A stretch of 44,437 nucleotides of DNA from Chloroflexota bacterium (GTDB lineage: Bacteria > Chloroflexota > Dehalococcoidia > Bin125): the NCBI GenBank assembly GCA_028874365.1, contig JAPPJZ010000033.1, positions 158,657-203,093 of the forward strand, read 5' to 3'. Under the pieces are notes generated by a model. The model saw only the letters and a list, made by a program, of their open reading frames with translations, was not told where the DNA came from and did not search any database. Below, one piece after another: positions 17,414-24,652 of the stretch. How positions within the stretch are numbered: the stretch's first letter is position 1; the number at the start of each line of letters is the position of its first letter. Position numbers and translations under genes: made by a program.

Positions 17414-17665
17414 ATGTCCGACAAGCAGATCGCCATTGAAGTCGTCTACTGCGCCGATTGTGGCTACTGGCCTCGCACTTCGTGGATGCTCGGCGAGCTG
17501 ATGACCGACATCCAGCACCTCGTCTCCGACGTCAAACTCATCCCCGACACCAAAGGCCTCTTCGAGTGGTCCGTCAACGGAGACCTCGTCTTCAGCAAAG
17601 CCGCCATGGGCCGCTTCCCCGACATGGATGAACTGCGAGAACTCGTTTACGCCCACCTCGAATAG
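17414..17665 (+). CDS. SelW/Rdx-type thioredoxin-like protein (Cys form)
   Basis: An 83-aa protein with the Rdx (SelT/SelW/SelH) fold: EVVYCADCGYWPRTSWMLGELMTDI, a strand VKLIPDTKGLFEWSVNGDLVFSK, and the C-terminal helix PDMDELRELVYAHL. The redox motif CADC (residues 13-16) corresponds to CxxU in selenoprotein W; here it is the cysteine version. It is probably a cytoplasmic thiol-redox protein. GAGG lies 8 nt before the ATG. It is close to a true selenoprotein gene (19467). Confidence 0.85.
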   Translation: MSDKQIAIEVVYCADCGYWPRTSWMLGELMTDIQHLVSDVKLIPDTKGLFEWSVNGDLVFSKAAMGRFPDMDELRELVYAHLE

Positions 17666-17691
17666 GGCGAGGCAGGCAAGGCAGACGTCAG

Positions 17692-19398
17692 ATGCATCGC
17701 GTGGCCGTCCGCCTGATATTGCCCGGAGTCATCGCTCTATGCGGCCTGTTGCTTGCAGTCGCATCCAGTTCGACACATGCCTTGGGCGAGAATCAAACGC
17801 CTGCTTGGTGCTACAACGGCAAGTGGTGGCTCCTGTACGCGGAAGGCATCCCCGGCAGCGCCACTCAGGATGATTTTGGCGCGTGCCTGCGTTCCTCGGC
17901 CGGGCGCGGTCACGTTGGGGCCATTCGAGGACAGCTAGTTGATGGAATCGTTCTGCTGGAGGTTGGCGAAAGCACCTTGCGCTGGAACACTCGGGCCGCG
18001 CTTGAGGCGGACCTGTACATCATGGGCTATTCCGACCGCGTTGAGTTCTATGACGCCTGTGAACGCCGGTTCCAGCTCCGGGACGGAATCCTGTCCATGA
18101 TTGATCCCGGGTACCCCTGTTACAACAATGAGCGGATCCGCGAGTCGAGCGAGTCGGTGAACCGGGCAGAGTTCACGATCTTCGTAATCGGCCATCAGTT
18201 CGTCGTCGATGGACCGGACGGCTGGTATCACATCCGGGTCGACCAATCAGGACCAGAGCCGAATCCTACGCGTCGGACCTTACTCTGGCTGTTGAGCCGA
18301 GGCGAAGGAGTGTGGGCTACCACGGAGTACATAGCGAGGGGTCCCGGTATTCAAACTCGATTCCTTCGCAAGCCCCTGGTCGGAACGCAAAGTGATCCTC
18401 AACAGTACAACGTGATCGATTGGTCCGATCACATCGCAGACGAGCTGATCCCCTTGTCATTTGAACGCACTGCCCACTACTTCCTGCCTGACTGGGTGGC
18501 ATACCAGGCGGAAGTTAACCTCTGGCTCAGCCTGATCATGGATGATCTGTTCCGCAGTGATGATCGGCCATTTGATGTGAACTATCGCTTACCGAACGTC
18601 CCTGTCGCATCGTCCAACACTGAAGCGTCAGACAGTATGACGGGAGCGGATACGGAAGAGGAGATGATGGGTGAAATGACCGGGGAGATGAGCGAGGAAG
18701 TGACCGGCGCATCCGCCGTCGCGACGCGGACCATTGTCTGCGGGGCGAATGTTGCTGTCATCCTCCATCACCTCGCTCGTCTCCTTGTCGGGGTCGATGA
18801 AGGAATGAGCCCCAGGTTTGCCGCGACTCTGCTATTGCTCTGGGAGCGGTACGTGCCCGACTTCGACGCGGACCTGGCGCTGCAGTTGGCGCAACGGTAC
18901 TCGGTCGAGATCGTTGCTCCTGTGCCCGTACAACCTTTGTCCGGCCGGACGCAGGCGGTCCATGCGGCGTTCGCGAAACCGGCGCCGGTCCTACCGTCCG
19001 ACTACGAGCCGATTGCTCCCGAGGATCTGCATCTCAGCGCGACGCTGGGAGTCGGGCGGTCGTATGAACACCCGAATGATGTAGTCATCGTGACGTCGGA
19101 ACTGTCTCCGACTTGCCTGGTTGACGAGGCCTACTCCGACGGCACGACGTATCGCCTGCGTCACGGACCACGAGGTGAGTTCACTGTCAATCCCGGAGGA
19201 ACCTGGAACGGTCTTAGAATCTTCGGATTCTCGGGAGCGTCCGGACGGGGTGGCATGATTCTCCAGGGCACGCCAACGCAGGAGGGCCGGGTGCGAATCA
19301 GAATCACCACGTTGTGCCCGGATGGCTATGCGCAGGAGCCACGCCTGGTTGGCTACTCGGAGATCATCGTGGTCGATCTGGCAGATGAGGACGAGTGA
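17692..19398 (+). CDS. Large secreted protein of unknown function
   Basis: A 568-aa protein not recognised. It has a Sec-type signal peptide (VAVRLILPGVIALCGLLLAVASSSTHALG, cut near residue 31). A Cys-containing domain begins WCYNGKWWLLYAEGIPG. A Met/Glu-rich segment (about residues 320-342: DSMTGADTEEEMMGEMTGEM) divides it from the second half. That half has a helical stretch (ALQLAQRYSVEIV) and a beta-rich C-terminal domain with paired Cys (PTCLVDEAYSDG, TLCPDGYAQEP). It looks exported and disulfide-bonded, perhaps surface-bound. Codon and base use seem less GC-biased than in the neighbours. The ribosome site is weak. Confidence 0.6.
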   Translation: MHRVAVRLILPGVIALCGLLLAVASSSTHALGENQTPAWCYNGKWWLLYAEGIPGSATQDDFGACLRSSAGRGHVGAIRGQLVDGIVLLEVGESTLRWNTRAALEADLYIMGYSDRVEFYDACERRFQLRDGILSMIDPGYPCYNNERIRESSESVNRAEFTIFVIGHQFVVDGPDGWYHIRVDQSGPEPNPTRRTLLWLLSRGEGVWATTEYIARGPGIQTRFLRKPLVGTQSDPQQYNVIDWSDHIADELIPLSFERTAHYFLPDWVAYQAEVNLWLSLIMDDLFRSDDRPFDVNYRLPNVPVASSNTEASDSMTGADTEEEMMGEMTGEMSEEVTGASAVATRTIVCGANVAVILHHLARLLVGVDEGMSPRFAATLLLLWERYVPDFDADLALQLAQRYSVEIVAPVPVQPLSGRTQAVHAAFAKPAPVLPSDYEPIAPEDLHLSATLGVGRSYEHPNDVVIVTSELSPTCLVDEAYSDGTTYRLRHGPRGEFTVNPGGTWNGLRIFGFSGASGRGGMILQGTPTQEGRVRIRITTLCPDGYAQEPRLVGYSEIIVVDLADEDE

Positions 19399-19466
19399 GT
19401 CGCGGACGGGTAGACTCGCTACGCCGATGTCGATCTGATGCTTGTCCTCACCCTTGGAGCCGACTG

Positions 19467-20012
19467 ATGTCCGAAACCATTGAAGTCCTCAGCCCCCTCG
19501 CGCACGTCGCCGTCCACGAGGCGACCGCAGCCCCCCGTCCCCTGTCCCTTGACGGCCTCCGACCCGGCATCCTCGAGAACCGCAAGGCCAACGCCCGACT
19601 CCTGATGGAAACCATGGTCGAGCGGCTCGGCGAACGCCACCAACTCGGCGACCTCGTCGTCGGCAGCAAGCCGGTCGGCGGCCCACCCTCCGACTCAACC
19701 ATCGACGCCCTGCGCAACGGCGCCGACTTCCTCCTCATCGGCAGCTGCGATTGAGGCAGCTGCACGACGTGGAGTGTCCACGCCTCGGTCCTCTTCGAAG
19801 ACATGGGAATCCCGACCGTGACGGTCGGTACCTCCGCCTTCACCGACCTCCTCCAGCTCGAAGCCGAGCAGCGCGGCCTGCCCGAACTCGATCGCCTGAT
19901 CGTCCCACACCCGCTCGGCGGCCTGCGGCCTGACCGCGTCCGCGCACGTGTCGACGAGGGCGTCCTCGACCGCCTCGAAGCCGCCCTGCTCGGTCAGGCG
20001 GCAAGCTCGTGA
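19467..20012 (+). CDS. UGSC-family selenoprotein (in-frame UGA at 19752-19754)
   Basis: Two abutting open frames are one gene read through a TGA. Before it lies ADFLLIGSCD, after it GSCTTWSVHASVLFEDMGIPTV, which reconstitutes the D-Sec-GSC-T signature of the UGSC-containing family, known as a selenoprotein family in marine metagenomes. Product: 181 aa, Sec at residue 96. N-terminal half: IEVLSPLAHVAVHEATAAPRPL and LDGLRPGILENRKANARLLMETMVERLG. C-terminal half: VTVGTSAFTDLLQLEA and LIVPHPLGGLRPDRVRARVDEGV. A SECIS-like hairpin follows the UGA. GGAG is 8 nt before the ATG. The final TGA overlaps the GTG of the next gene. The redox role is inferred; the biochemical function is unknown. Expression needs SelA/B/C/D elsewhere in the genome. 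Confidence 0.88.
19768..19782 (+). promoter_or_regulatory. Putative bacterial SECIS hairpin
   Basis: CGTGGA-GTG-TCCACG forms a perfect 6-bp stem with a three-base loop that begins with G. The loop starts 19 nt after the UGA. This agrees with the bacterial SECIS consensus (G in the first loop positions, about 16-37 nt from the codon). It lies within the coding sequence, as bacterial SECIS elements do. Confidence 0.7.
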
Positions 20013-21067
20013 CCGCAGCTCGCGGCCGAGTAGCCGACCGATTCAGCCTGCCCTCCGACCCCTTCGACTTCTCCCAGGAATGCCAGCGTCGCGGTTGGTC
20101 CGACGGCCTGCCCCTGATCCCGCCAACGCCGGACCGCGTCGACGCAATGATCGAGTCATCCGGCCGAGATCCGCTCGAGCTGCTCGGCGTCCTCGCCCCG
20201 CGGCAGGGCGAGGCGACCGTCCAGGCGATTGCGATCAACGCCGTCATGGCCGGCTGTCGTCCCCCGCAGTTTCCGATTGTCCTCGCCGCCGTAGAGGCCA
20301 TCGCCCAGCCGCCGTTCAACCTGGACGGCATCAACGCCACCACGCACCCATGCGCCGTCTTCATCCTCGCCTCCGGTCCCGCCGCACGCTCGGCCGGCAT
20401 CCACGGAGGATCAGGTTGTTTCGGACCCACCTTCCCCTCCAACGCGACGATCGGTCGCGCCGTCCGGTTGGTCCAGCTCAATGTCGCCGGCGCAACACCC
20501 GGCCGCGGAGATCGCGCCACCCAGGGCACCCCGGCCAAGTTCGCCTTCTGCGCCACCGAGCGCGAGGACGCCTCGCCCTGGCCACCCTTCCAAACCACCC
20601 GCGGACTCAACGCCGAGGACAGTTGCGTCACGACCTGGGCCTGCGAGGGTCCGCACAACATCCAGGATCACGGCAGTAACACTGCCGCCGGTATCCTCCA
20701 GACCGTCGCCGGAGCCATGGGCCAGGCCGGCTCGAACAACATCCTCGGCAAGGGCGAGCCCGTCCTCGCCTTCGGTCCCGAGCACGCCGAGACCGTCGCC
20801 TCTGAGGGCTGGACCCGCGAAACCGTCCAGGAATATCTCTGGGAGAACGCCCGCTACCCCGCCAGCAAACTTAGCGACGAGTTCCTCGAGTCGGTCAACA
20901 TCCGCATGGCCGGCGGCGTCCTGGCCGAACACGACTCCGACGAATTGCTGCCCATCTCCGACAAGCCCGACGAAATCCACATCATCGTCGCCGGAGGCCC
21001 CGGCAAACACTCCTGCTGGATGCCCACCTTCGGCGGCATGACCCGCCCCGTCACTGTGCCGCTCTGA
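20009..21067 (+). CDS. Unrecognised partner protein of the UGSC selenoprotein
   Basis: A 352-aa protein I cannot assign. It is cytoplasmic in appearance and starts with GTG overlapping the selenoprotein stop (GTGA), so the two are translationally coupled. It contains conserved-looking turns and cysteines: WSDGLPLIPPTPDRVDAM, VMAGCRPPQFPIVLAAVEAI, ATTHPCAVFILASGP, GSGCFGPTFPSNATIGRAVRL, DSCVTTWACEGPHNIQDHGS and IIVAGGPGKHSCWMPTFGG near the C-terminus. The eight or so Cys and the coupling suggest that it works with the selenoprotein, possibly as a redox partner or a second subunit (inference). The WSDGLPLIPPT opening is shared with proteins in environmental bacteria that I can only call conserved hypothetical. 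Confidence 0.72.
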   Translation: MTAARGRVADRFSLPSDPFDFSQECQRRGWSDGLPLIPPTPDRVDAMIESSGRDPLELLGVLAPRQGEATVQAIAINAVMAGCRPPQFPIVLAAVEAIAQPPFNLDGINATTHPCAVFILASGPAARSAGIHGGSGCFGPTFPSNATIGRAVRLVQLNVAGATPGRGDRATQGTPAKFAFCATEREDASPWPPFQTTRGLNAEDSCVTTWACEGPHNIQDHGSNTAAGILQTVAGAMGQAGSNNILGKGEPVLAFGPEHAETVASEGWTRETVQEYLWENARYPASKLSDEFLESVNIRMAGGVLAEHDSDELLPISDKPDEIHIIVAGGPGKHSCWMPTFGGMTRPVTVPL

Positions 21068-21072
21068 GGCCG

Positions 21073-22005
21073 CTACTCGGCAAAACCCGCAGCTCGCTCG
21101 CCGCGATGGAACTCCGCCAGCTTCACGAACAGGTCATTGAAGATCGGGTCGCGCTGAACGTAGTGCGCCTCGGCGAACGCGGCCAGCGGCGCGTCATCAG
21201 GCGACGCCACCCACTTCATCTCCTCCGACAGCATCGGTCGCGCCACGCTCCGCGTTGGTACCCATGAGTGGCTGATCACGTAACCCGTCGCTGAAAGGTC
21301 CCAGATCTCCTTCGAGCGGCCCGGATACTGCTCGTTGTGGTCGCGGAAAATGTCGCTCAAGTACTCGCCGATCGGCCCCTGGGGACGCACATACGCATCG
21401 AGCTCCGCCGTGCTCGTCAACAGATGCGAAGCAGCGCCGTAGCAGGGAATGTGCACTAGCGGCGCGCCGCTGGCGAACACAGTCCGGGCGGCCACAGGGT
21501 CCTGGTACAGGTTGAACTCCCTCGCGTCCTCGCGATGCTGCGGCTGACCGCCCAACCAGACGATCACAATCCGCCCGGCGATGTATGGCGCCGCGTTGAG
21601 CGCCGAAGCGACGTTGGTCAGCGCGCCGATCGCCACGACCCAGAGCGGTCCGTCGCGCGGCTCCATTGCCCGCTTGATCAGATCGTCCGAAGCCGCGTTG
21701 TTGATCGACGCCACATCGTCGGACAGGAATCGATCCGCACCTCGAAGCACCCGCCCGCTGCCATCGACCCCCAGTCGCTCAATCAGGCGATGAATCTCCG
21801 CCTCCGACTCATCCAGTCCCCGCGCCGGCGAGTCCCCCTGGCGCAGAAACAGCGTCGCGTACATCGCCTCCAACCGCAGCCGATCCTGCGATAGCAACGC
21901 GTGGACCACGGCGAACTGGTCGTCAATCTCATTCGCCGTATCCGTATCGAGCACCATCGCAACCCGCTCAGGCGGAGAAGGAGGGACCAACACGTGATGC
22001 TGCAT
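21073..22005 (-). CDS. Inosine/uridine-preferring nucleoside hydrolase family
   Basis: The 310-aa protein has the nucleoside hydrolase N-terminal calcium motif in its DTD-NEIDDQ variant (DTDTANEIDDQFAVVHALL, residues 20-38). The core VVAIGALTNVASAL (a ligand strand) and a FNLYQDPVAARTVFASG region place it in the IunH superfamily. Such enzymes cleave the N-glycosidic bond of ribonucleosides to base and ribose. The NEIDDQ branch is divergent and its substrate is uncertain. The ATG at 22005 directly follows a G-run, so the ribosome spacing is poor; the ATG at 21957 (MVLDTD) is an alternative but would trim the first strand. It converges with the UGSC partner gene, 5 nt between stops. Confidence 0.84.
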   Translation of the reverse strand: MQHHVLVPPSPPERVAMVLDTDTANEIDDQFAVVHALLSQDRLRLEAMYATLFLRQGDSPARGLDESEAEIHRLIERLGVDGSGRVLRGADRFLSDDVASINNAASDDLIKRAMEPRDGPLWVVAIGALTNVASALNAAPYIAGRIVIVWLGGQPQHREDAREFNLYQDPVAARTVFASGAPLVHIPCYGAASHLLTSTAELDAYVRPQGPIGEYLSDIFRDHNEQYPGRSKEIWDLSATGYVISHSWVPTRSVARPMLSEEMKWVASPDDAPLAAFAEAHYVQRDPIFNDLFVKLAEFHRGERAAGFAE

Positions 22006-22027
22006 CCCCCCAGCCTATGACCTCCCC

Positions 22028-22070
22028 CTTCCGGTCCCCTCTCCCCGAGCAAGAAGGCTGGGCTGAGGGC
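22028..22070 (+). repeat. Interspersed hairpin repeat, copy 4 (degenerate)
   Basis: It shares the left arm and core of copy 3 (CCTTCCGGTCCCCTCTCCCC) and a tail-like GGGCTGAGGG. The right stem has decayed to CAAGAAGG, so the hairpin is lost. It lies upstream of the small multicopy gene. Confidence 0.75.
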
Positions 22071-22120
22071 CCTCCCGCACCGTTCCCACTCTGCACTCCG
22101 GTGCCCCTCCTCATTCCCGT

Positions 22121-22146
22121 TCTCCCCCCGCGCGAGCGGGGGGAGA
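22121..22146. repeat. Second type of GC hairpin
   Basis: An 11-bp perfect stem (TCTCCCCCCGC / GCGGGGGGAGA) with loop GCGA, followed by TGCCGCAGGCAGAGGGGGG. It differs from the seven-copy repeat. It occurs once here, in the 279-bp gap between the nucleoside hydrolase and the small gene. Confidence 0.7.
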
Positions 22147-22238
22147 TGCCGCAGGCAGAGGGGGGCCTCCCAACGCATTCAGGGCAACACAGTTCCTCTT
22201 ACCTCGTTTCAGCCATGTCTATCTCCTCCAAGATTCGA

Positions 22239-22244
22239 TACAAT
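22239..22244 (+). promoter_or_regulatory. Possible -10 box of the small multicopy gene
   Basis: TACAAT differs from the TATAAT consensus at one base and sits in a locally AT-rich stretch about 40 nt before the ATG at 22285. No good -35 is visible. AAGGAG follows, 9 nt before the start codon. Confidence 0.4.
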
Positions 22245-22284
22245 CAGAACATACGTACATCTAAGACCCAAGGAGCCTCCCACC

Positions 22285-22596
22285 ATGCCCAACCCGTACC
22301 ACTTCCGAGCCAGGATCGACCGAATCTGCCGGCGCGCCTTCGGCAACGGACCCGGCTACCTCCGGCTCAATGCCCTCAACACCCTCGTCCGAGAACTCCA
22401 CGCCCGCAACGACCGAGCCCGAGCCAACTACCAGATGTACCTCGCCACCGATCCCTACGACGTCGCCCGCCACCAACTCCGCCACCTCCACGACCGGGCC
22501 TCCCTCTTACCCCCTCTCCCTCTGGGAGAGGGCTGGGGTGAGGGTTCCCCGGCACAGGACGAACAACGACCCGACGAAGACGACGACCCCTTGTAA
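22285..22596 (+). CDS. Small basic multicopy protein with an in-frame palindromic insert, copy 1
   Basis: A 103-aa protein of unknown function. Residues 1-72 are Arg-rich and helical (FRARIDRICRRAFGN, LNALNTLVRELHARNDRARA, YLATDPYDVARHQLRHLHD). Next come about 14 residues encoded by a hairpin repeat (LLPPLPLGEGWGEGSP), then an acidic tail ending DEDDDPL. The AAGGAG ribosome site is well placed. A second copy at the right end of the window is identical over 84 of 85 bases in the overlap (22397-22481), including synonymous sites. Both are followed by two T-tracts around a CGCG core (here 22614-22635). This suggests a recently copied or homogenised element. No transposase motifs were seen. The basic head may bind nucleic acid (inference). 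Confidence 0.68.
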   Translation: MPNPYHFRARIDRICRRAFGNGPGYLRLNALNTLVRELHARNDRARANYQMYLATDPYDVARHQLRHLHDRASLLPPLPLGEGWGEGSPAQDEQRPDEDDDPL

Positions 22597-22635
22597 TCGC
22601 CAATCCGCATCTCTTTTTTCCTGCGCGTTTTTTTT
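22397..22635 (+). repeat. Segment duplicated at the right end of the window
   Basis: This segment matches the reverse complement of 44437-44169. The match is near-identical over the first 85 nt, diverges and has a 24-codon-scale insertion in the other copy just before the hairpin, is near-identical through the hairpin and the acidic tail, and then keeps only the pattern T-tract, CGCG, T-tract. Confidence 0.85.
22512..22545 (+). repeat. Interspersed hairpin repeat, copy 5 (inside a coding region)
   Basis: Perfect stem CCCTCTCCC / GGGAGAGGG, loop TCT, tail CTGGGGTGAGGGT. It is in frame within the small gene and encodes roughly PPLPLGEGWGEGS. Confidence 0.92.
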
Positions 22636-22772
22636 CGAGCGGGCCACAACCCGGCCCTTGGCCCCGCCGTGCCCCCCATCCGAGACCACACCAGGACGGG
22701 TGATACCATGACACTCGCCCAGCTAACGCCAGTCAGCGAACGCTGCTTGCCTACCACCAGTTAGATGTCTAC

Positions 22773-23480
22773 ATGCTGATTGACCTGCACAACCACACGT
22801 GGCCGCGCTCGCACGATTCCGTGCTCGACCCCAAAGACTTGGCCATCCGCGCCAAGAACGCGGGGCTCGACGCCATCTCGTTCACCGAACACGACGCGCT
22901 CTGGCCGCACGACGAGGTGCAGAAGATCGCCGAGGAAGTCGGCATCGTCATCATTCCCGGCTGCGAGGTCTCAACCGACCCCGGCCACATCCTCGCCTGG
23001 GGCATGGAGAAGTACGTCTTCGGCATGCACCGTGTCGAGCGCCTCGCCGAGCATGTCTACGAACGTGGCGGCGCGCTCGTCTTTGCCCACCCCTACCGCC
23101 GACAGATCGCCTGGAAAGACAATCCCGACGACTGGGACATCGCCGTTGAACGCGCCGCCAACAACGGCGCCATGGAACACGTGATCGCCCTCGAAATCCT
23201 CAACGGTCGCGGCAAGGAGCGCGAGAACCGCTTCTCCGCCGACCTCGCCGCCGCCTCAGGGATGAATGGCACCGCCGGCACCGACTCGCATGCCGTTCAC
23301 GACATCGGCAAGGTCGCCACCTGGTTCGAGTCCGACTCGATCGAGACCTGGCAAGACCTCGTACGCGAACTCAAGGCCGGCAACTTCTGCGCCGTCGACA
23401 TGGCCACCGGCGAAGAGTTCGCGATTCCTTCGCGGCCGCCCAAGTTCCGGATCGTCGGAGCGACTGCCAGCGGCAGCTAA
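22773..23480 (+). CDS. PHP-domain metal-dependent phosphoesterase
   Basis: The 235-aa protein has the PHP motifs in order: DLHNHTW (residues 4-10), FTEHDALW (about 36-43), PGCEVST (about 66), FAHPYRR (about 106-112) and GTDSHA near residue 170, giving the His/Asp/Glu metal cluster. PHP proteins include histidinol-phosphatase-like and YciV-type (5'-3' ssRNA/DNA or 3',5'-bisphosphate) phosphoesterases. This short form lacks extra domains and its substrate is unknown. The ATG at 22773 has no obvious ribosome site. The 176-bp region upstream holds T-tracts, a short GGGCC/GGCCC hairpin and nothing else supportable. Confidence 0.85.
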   Translation: MLIDLHNHTWPRSHDSVLDPKDLAIRAKNAGLDAISFTEHDALWPHDEVQKIAEEVGIVIIPGCEVSTDPGHILAWGMEKYVFGMHRVERLAEHVYERGGALVFAHPYRRQIAWKDNPDDWDIAVERAANNGAMEHVIALEILNGRGKERENRFSADLAAASGMNGTAGTDSHAVHDIGKVATWFESDSIETWQDLVRELKAGNFCAVDMATGEEFAIPSRPPKFRIVGATASGS

Positions 23481-23539
23481 ACTTCGATTCGTCAAGCCCA
23501 CACAACCCGAAACCAGCTCACGAGCAAGGGAGGAGCCAA

Positions 23540-24058
23540 ATGGCAGACCAAGAGTTTGAATCGGTCATCACCGATGAGATGCGCGCCATGATCGGCGTCA
23601 AGGGCGAAGAAACGGTCAGCGAACTGACCACCACCAGCGTGCGCATGTTCGCCCGCTCCGTCGGCTACGTCGACCCCGCCTTCTACGACGAAGCGGTCGC
23701 CCGCGACCGCGGCTTCCGCAGCCTGCCGGCGCCTCCGGGATACCTGGGCACGCCGATCTACAATCCGGCCGATTCCGATCCGACCTTCGGCGGTCGTCGC
23801 GGCTCGGGCGGCTTCCGCTCGCCGTACCCGTTGGTCCTCAACGGCGGGACCGACATCGAGTACACCGGCGAGCAAATCTGCGCCGGCGACACCCTCACCT
23901 CGGCGACCGCGCTGGCCTCGCTGAATGAGCGCTGGAGCGGCGCCCTGGGCGTGCCGATGCTGATCCAGGTGTCGGAAACTACCTACACCAACCAGAACGG
24001 CGCGGTCGTCGCCATCTCACGCGGCACCGGCATCTCCTACCCCCGTCCTGGCGACTAA
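23540..24058 (+). CDS. MaoC-like dehydratase, N-terminal (FAS1-like) half
   Basis: The 172-aa protein matches the N-terminal hot-dog half of eukaryote-type MaoC dehydratases: SVRMFARSVGYVDPAFYDEAVARDRGFRSLPAPPGYLGTPIY, then LVLNGGTDIEYTGEQICAGDTLTSATALASLNERW and a strand MLIQVSETTYTNQNGAVVA. The catalytic Asp-His pair is normally on the partner half. GGGAGGAG precedes the ATG by 4-6 nt. The catalytic half is encoded 104 nt downstream, so the two probably form a heteromeric (R)-hydratase acting on enoyl- or 3-hydroxyacyl-CoA. Confidence 0.86.
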   Translation: MADQEFESVITDEMRAMIGVKGEETVSELTTTSVRMFARSVGYVDPAFYDEAVARDRGFRSLPAPPGYLGTPIYNPADSDPTFGGRRGSGGFRSPYPLVLNGGTDIEYTGEQICAGDTLTSATALASLNERWSGALGVPMLIQVSETTYTNQNGAVVAISRGTGISYPRPGD

Positions 24059-24118
24059 CGAGTCGCCTCAACCGAGCGGCGACTAGAAGGTCGCCACGGC
24101 TTAGCGGCGACTAAACCC
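24050..24118 (+). repeat. Tandem 28-bp hairpin units between the MaoC halves
   Basis: GGCGACTA starts three units at 24050, 24078 and 24106. Unit 1 folds as GGCGACT-AACG-AGTCGCC (7-bp perfect stem) and overlaps the stop codon of the upstream gene. Unit 2 folds as GGCGAC / GTCGCC. Unit 3 is truncated after GGCGACTAAACCC. The array lies inside a likely bicistronic mRNA and could tune stability or read-through. Confidence 0.8.
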
Positions 24119-24162
24119 AGGACATCACATAGACTGTCCACGACGATTGAAGGAGAGCACAT

Positions 24163-24630
24163 ATGTCAGACGCAGTGCCGGACCAGATCTACTTCGAAGA
24201 CATCGAAGTTGGCGACAGCATCCCTGAACTGGAGAAAAGCCCGACTAGCCAGCAGCTCGTCCAGTGGGCCGCCGGCTCAGGCGACTTCTACCAGATTCAC
24301 TACGACACAAGCTACGCGCAGGACACCGGCCTCGAAGACATCATCGTCCACGGCGCGCTCAAGCACGCCTTCTTGGGCGAACTGCTCTGGCGATTTGCCG
24401 GTCCTGAGGGTCAGGTCAAGCGCGTGCAGTGCTCCTACCGAGGCATGGACCCGGCCGCCCAGGGCCGCGAGTCGGCTCAGGAAAAGAAGTTCACCCTGCG
24501 CGGCAGCGTCACCCGCAAGTACACCGAGGGTGAGCGCAACTTCGTTGAGCTCAGCGTCGAGGGCGTCCGCGCCGACGGATCGGTCAGCACCCCGGGTACC
24601 GGGGTCGTGATTCTCCCCAGCCGCGGCTAA
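24163..24630 (+). CDS. MaoC-like hydratase, catalytic half
   Basis: A 155-aa hot-dog protein with the hydratase-2 motif: QWAAGSGDFYQIHYDTSYAQDTGLEDIIVHGALKHAFLGELL (residues about 34-75). Asp41 and His46 form the catalytic pair expected for (R)-specific enoyl-CoA hydration. The end of the domain is RKYTEGERNFVELSVEGVRADGSVSTPGTGVV. GAAGGAGAG lies 5-8 nt before the ATG. It pairs with the non-catalytic half at 23540. The CoA substrate is unknown. Confidence 0.87.
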   Translation: MSDAVPDQIYFEDIEVGDSIPELEKSPTSQQLVQWAAGSGDFYQIHYDTSYAQDTGLEDIIVHGALKHAFLGELLWRFAGPEGQVKRVQCSYRGMDPAAQGRESAQEKKFTLRGSVTRKYTEGERNFVELSVEGVRADGSVSTPGTGVVILPSRG

Positions 24631-24652
24631 CCGCAACCTTTGTCGTTCAATT

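Noticed and set aside
19395-19754. Stand-alone 119-aa protein ending at the TGA at 19752
   Set aside because: Its C-terminus is the UGSC motif's left half; the frame continues with clear family sequence after the TGA, so it is half of the selenoprotein.
22708-22764. 18-codon leader peptide before the PHP gene (MTLAQLTPVSERC...)
   Set aside because: Only a weak ribosome site and no attenuator hairpin; could arise by chance.
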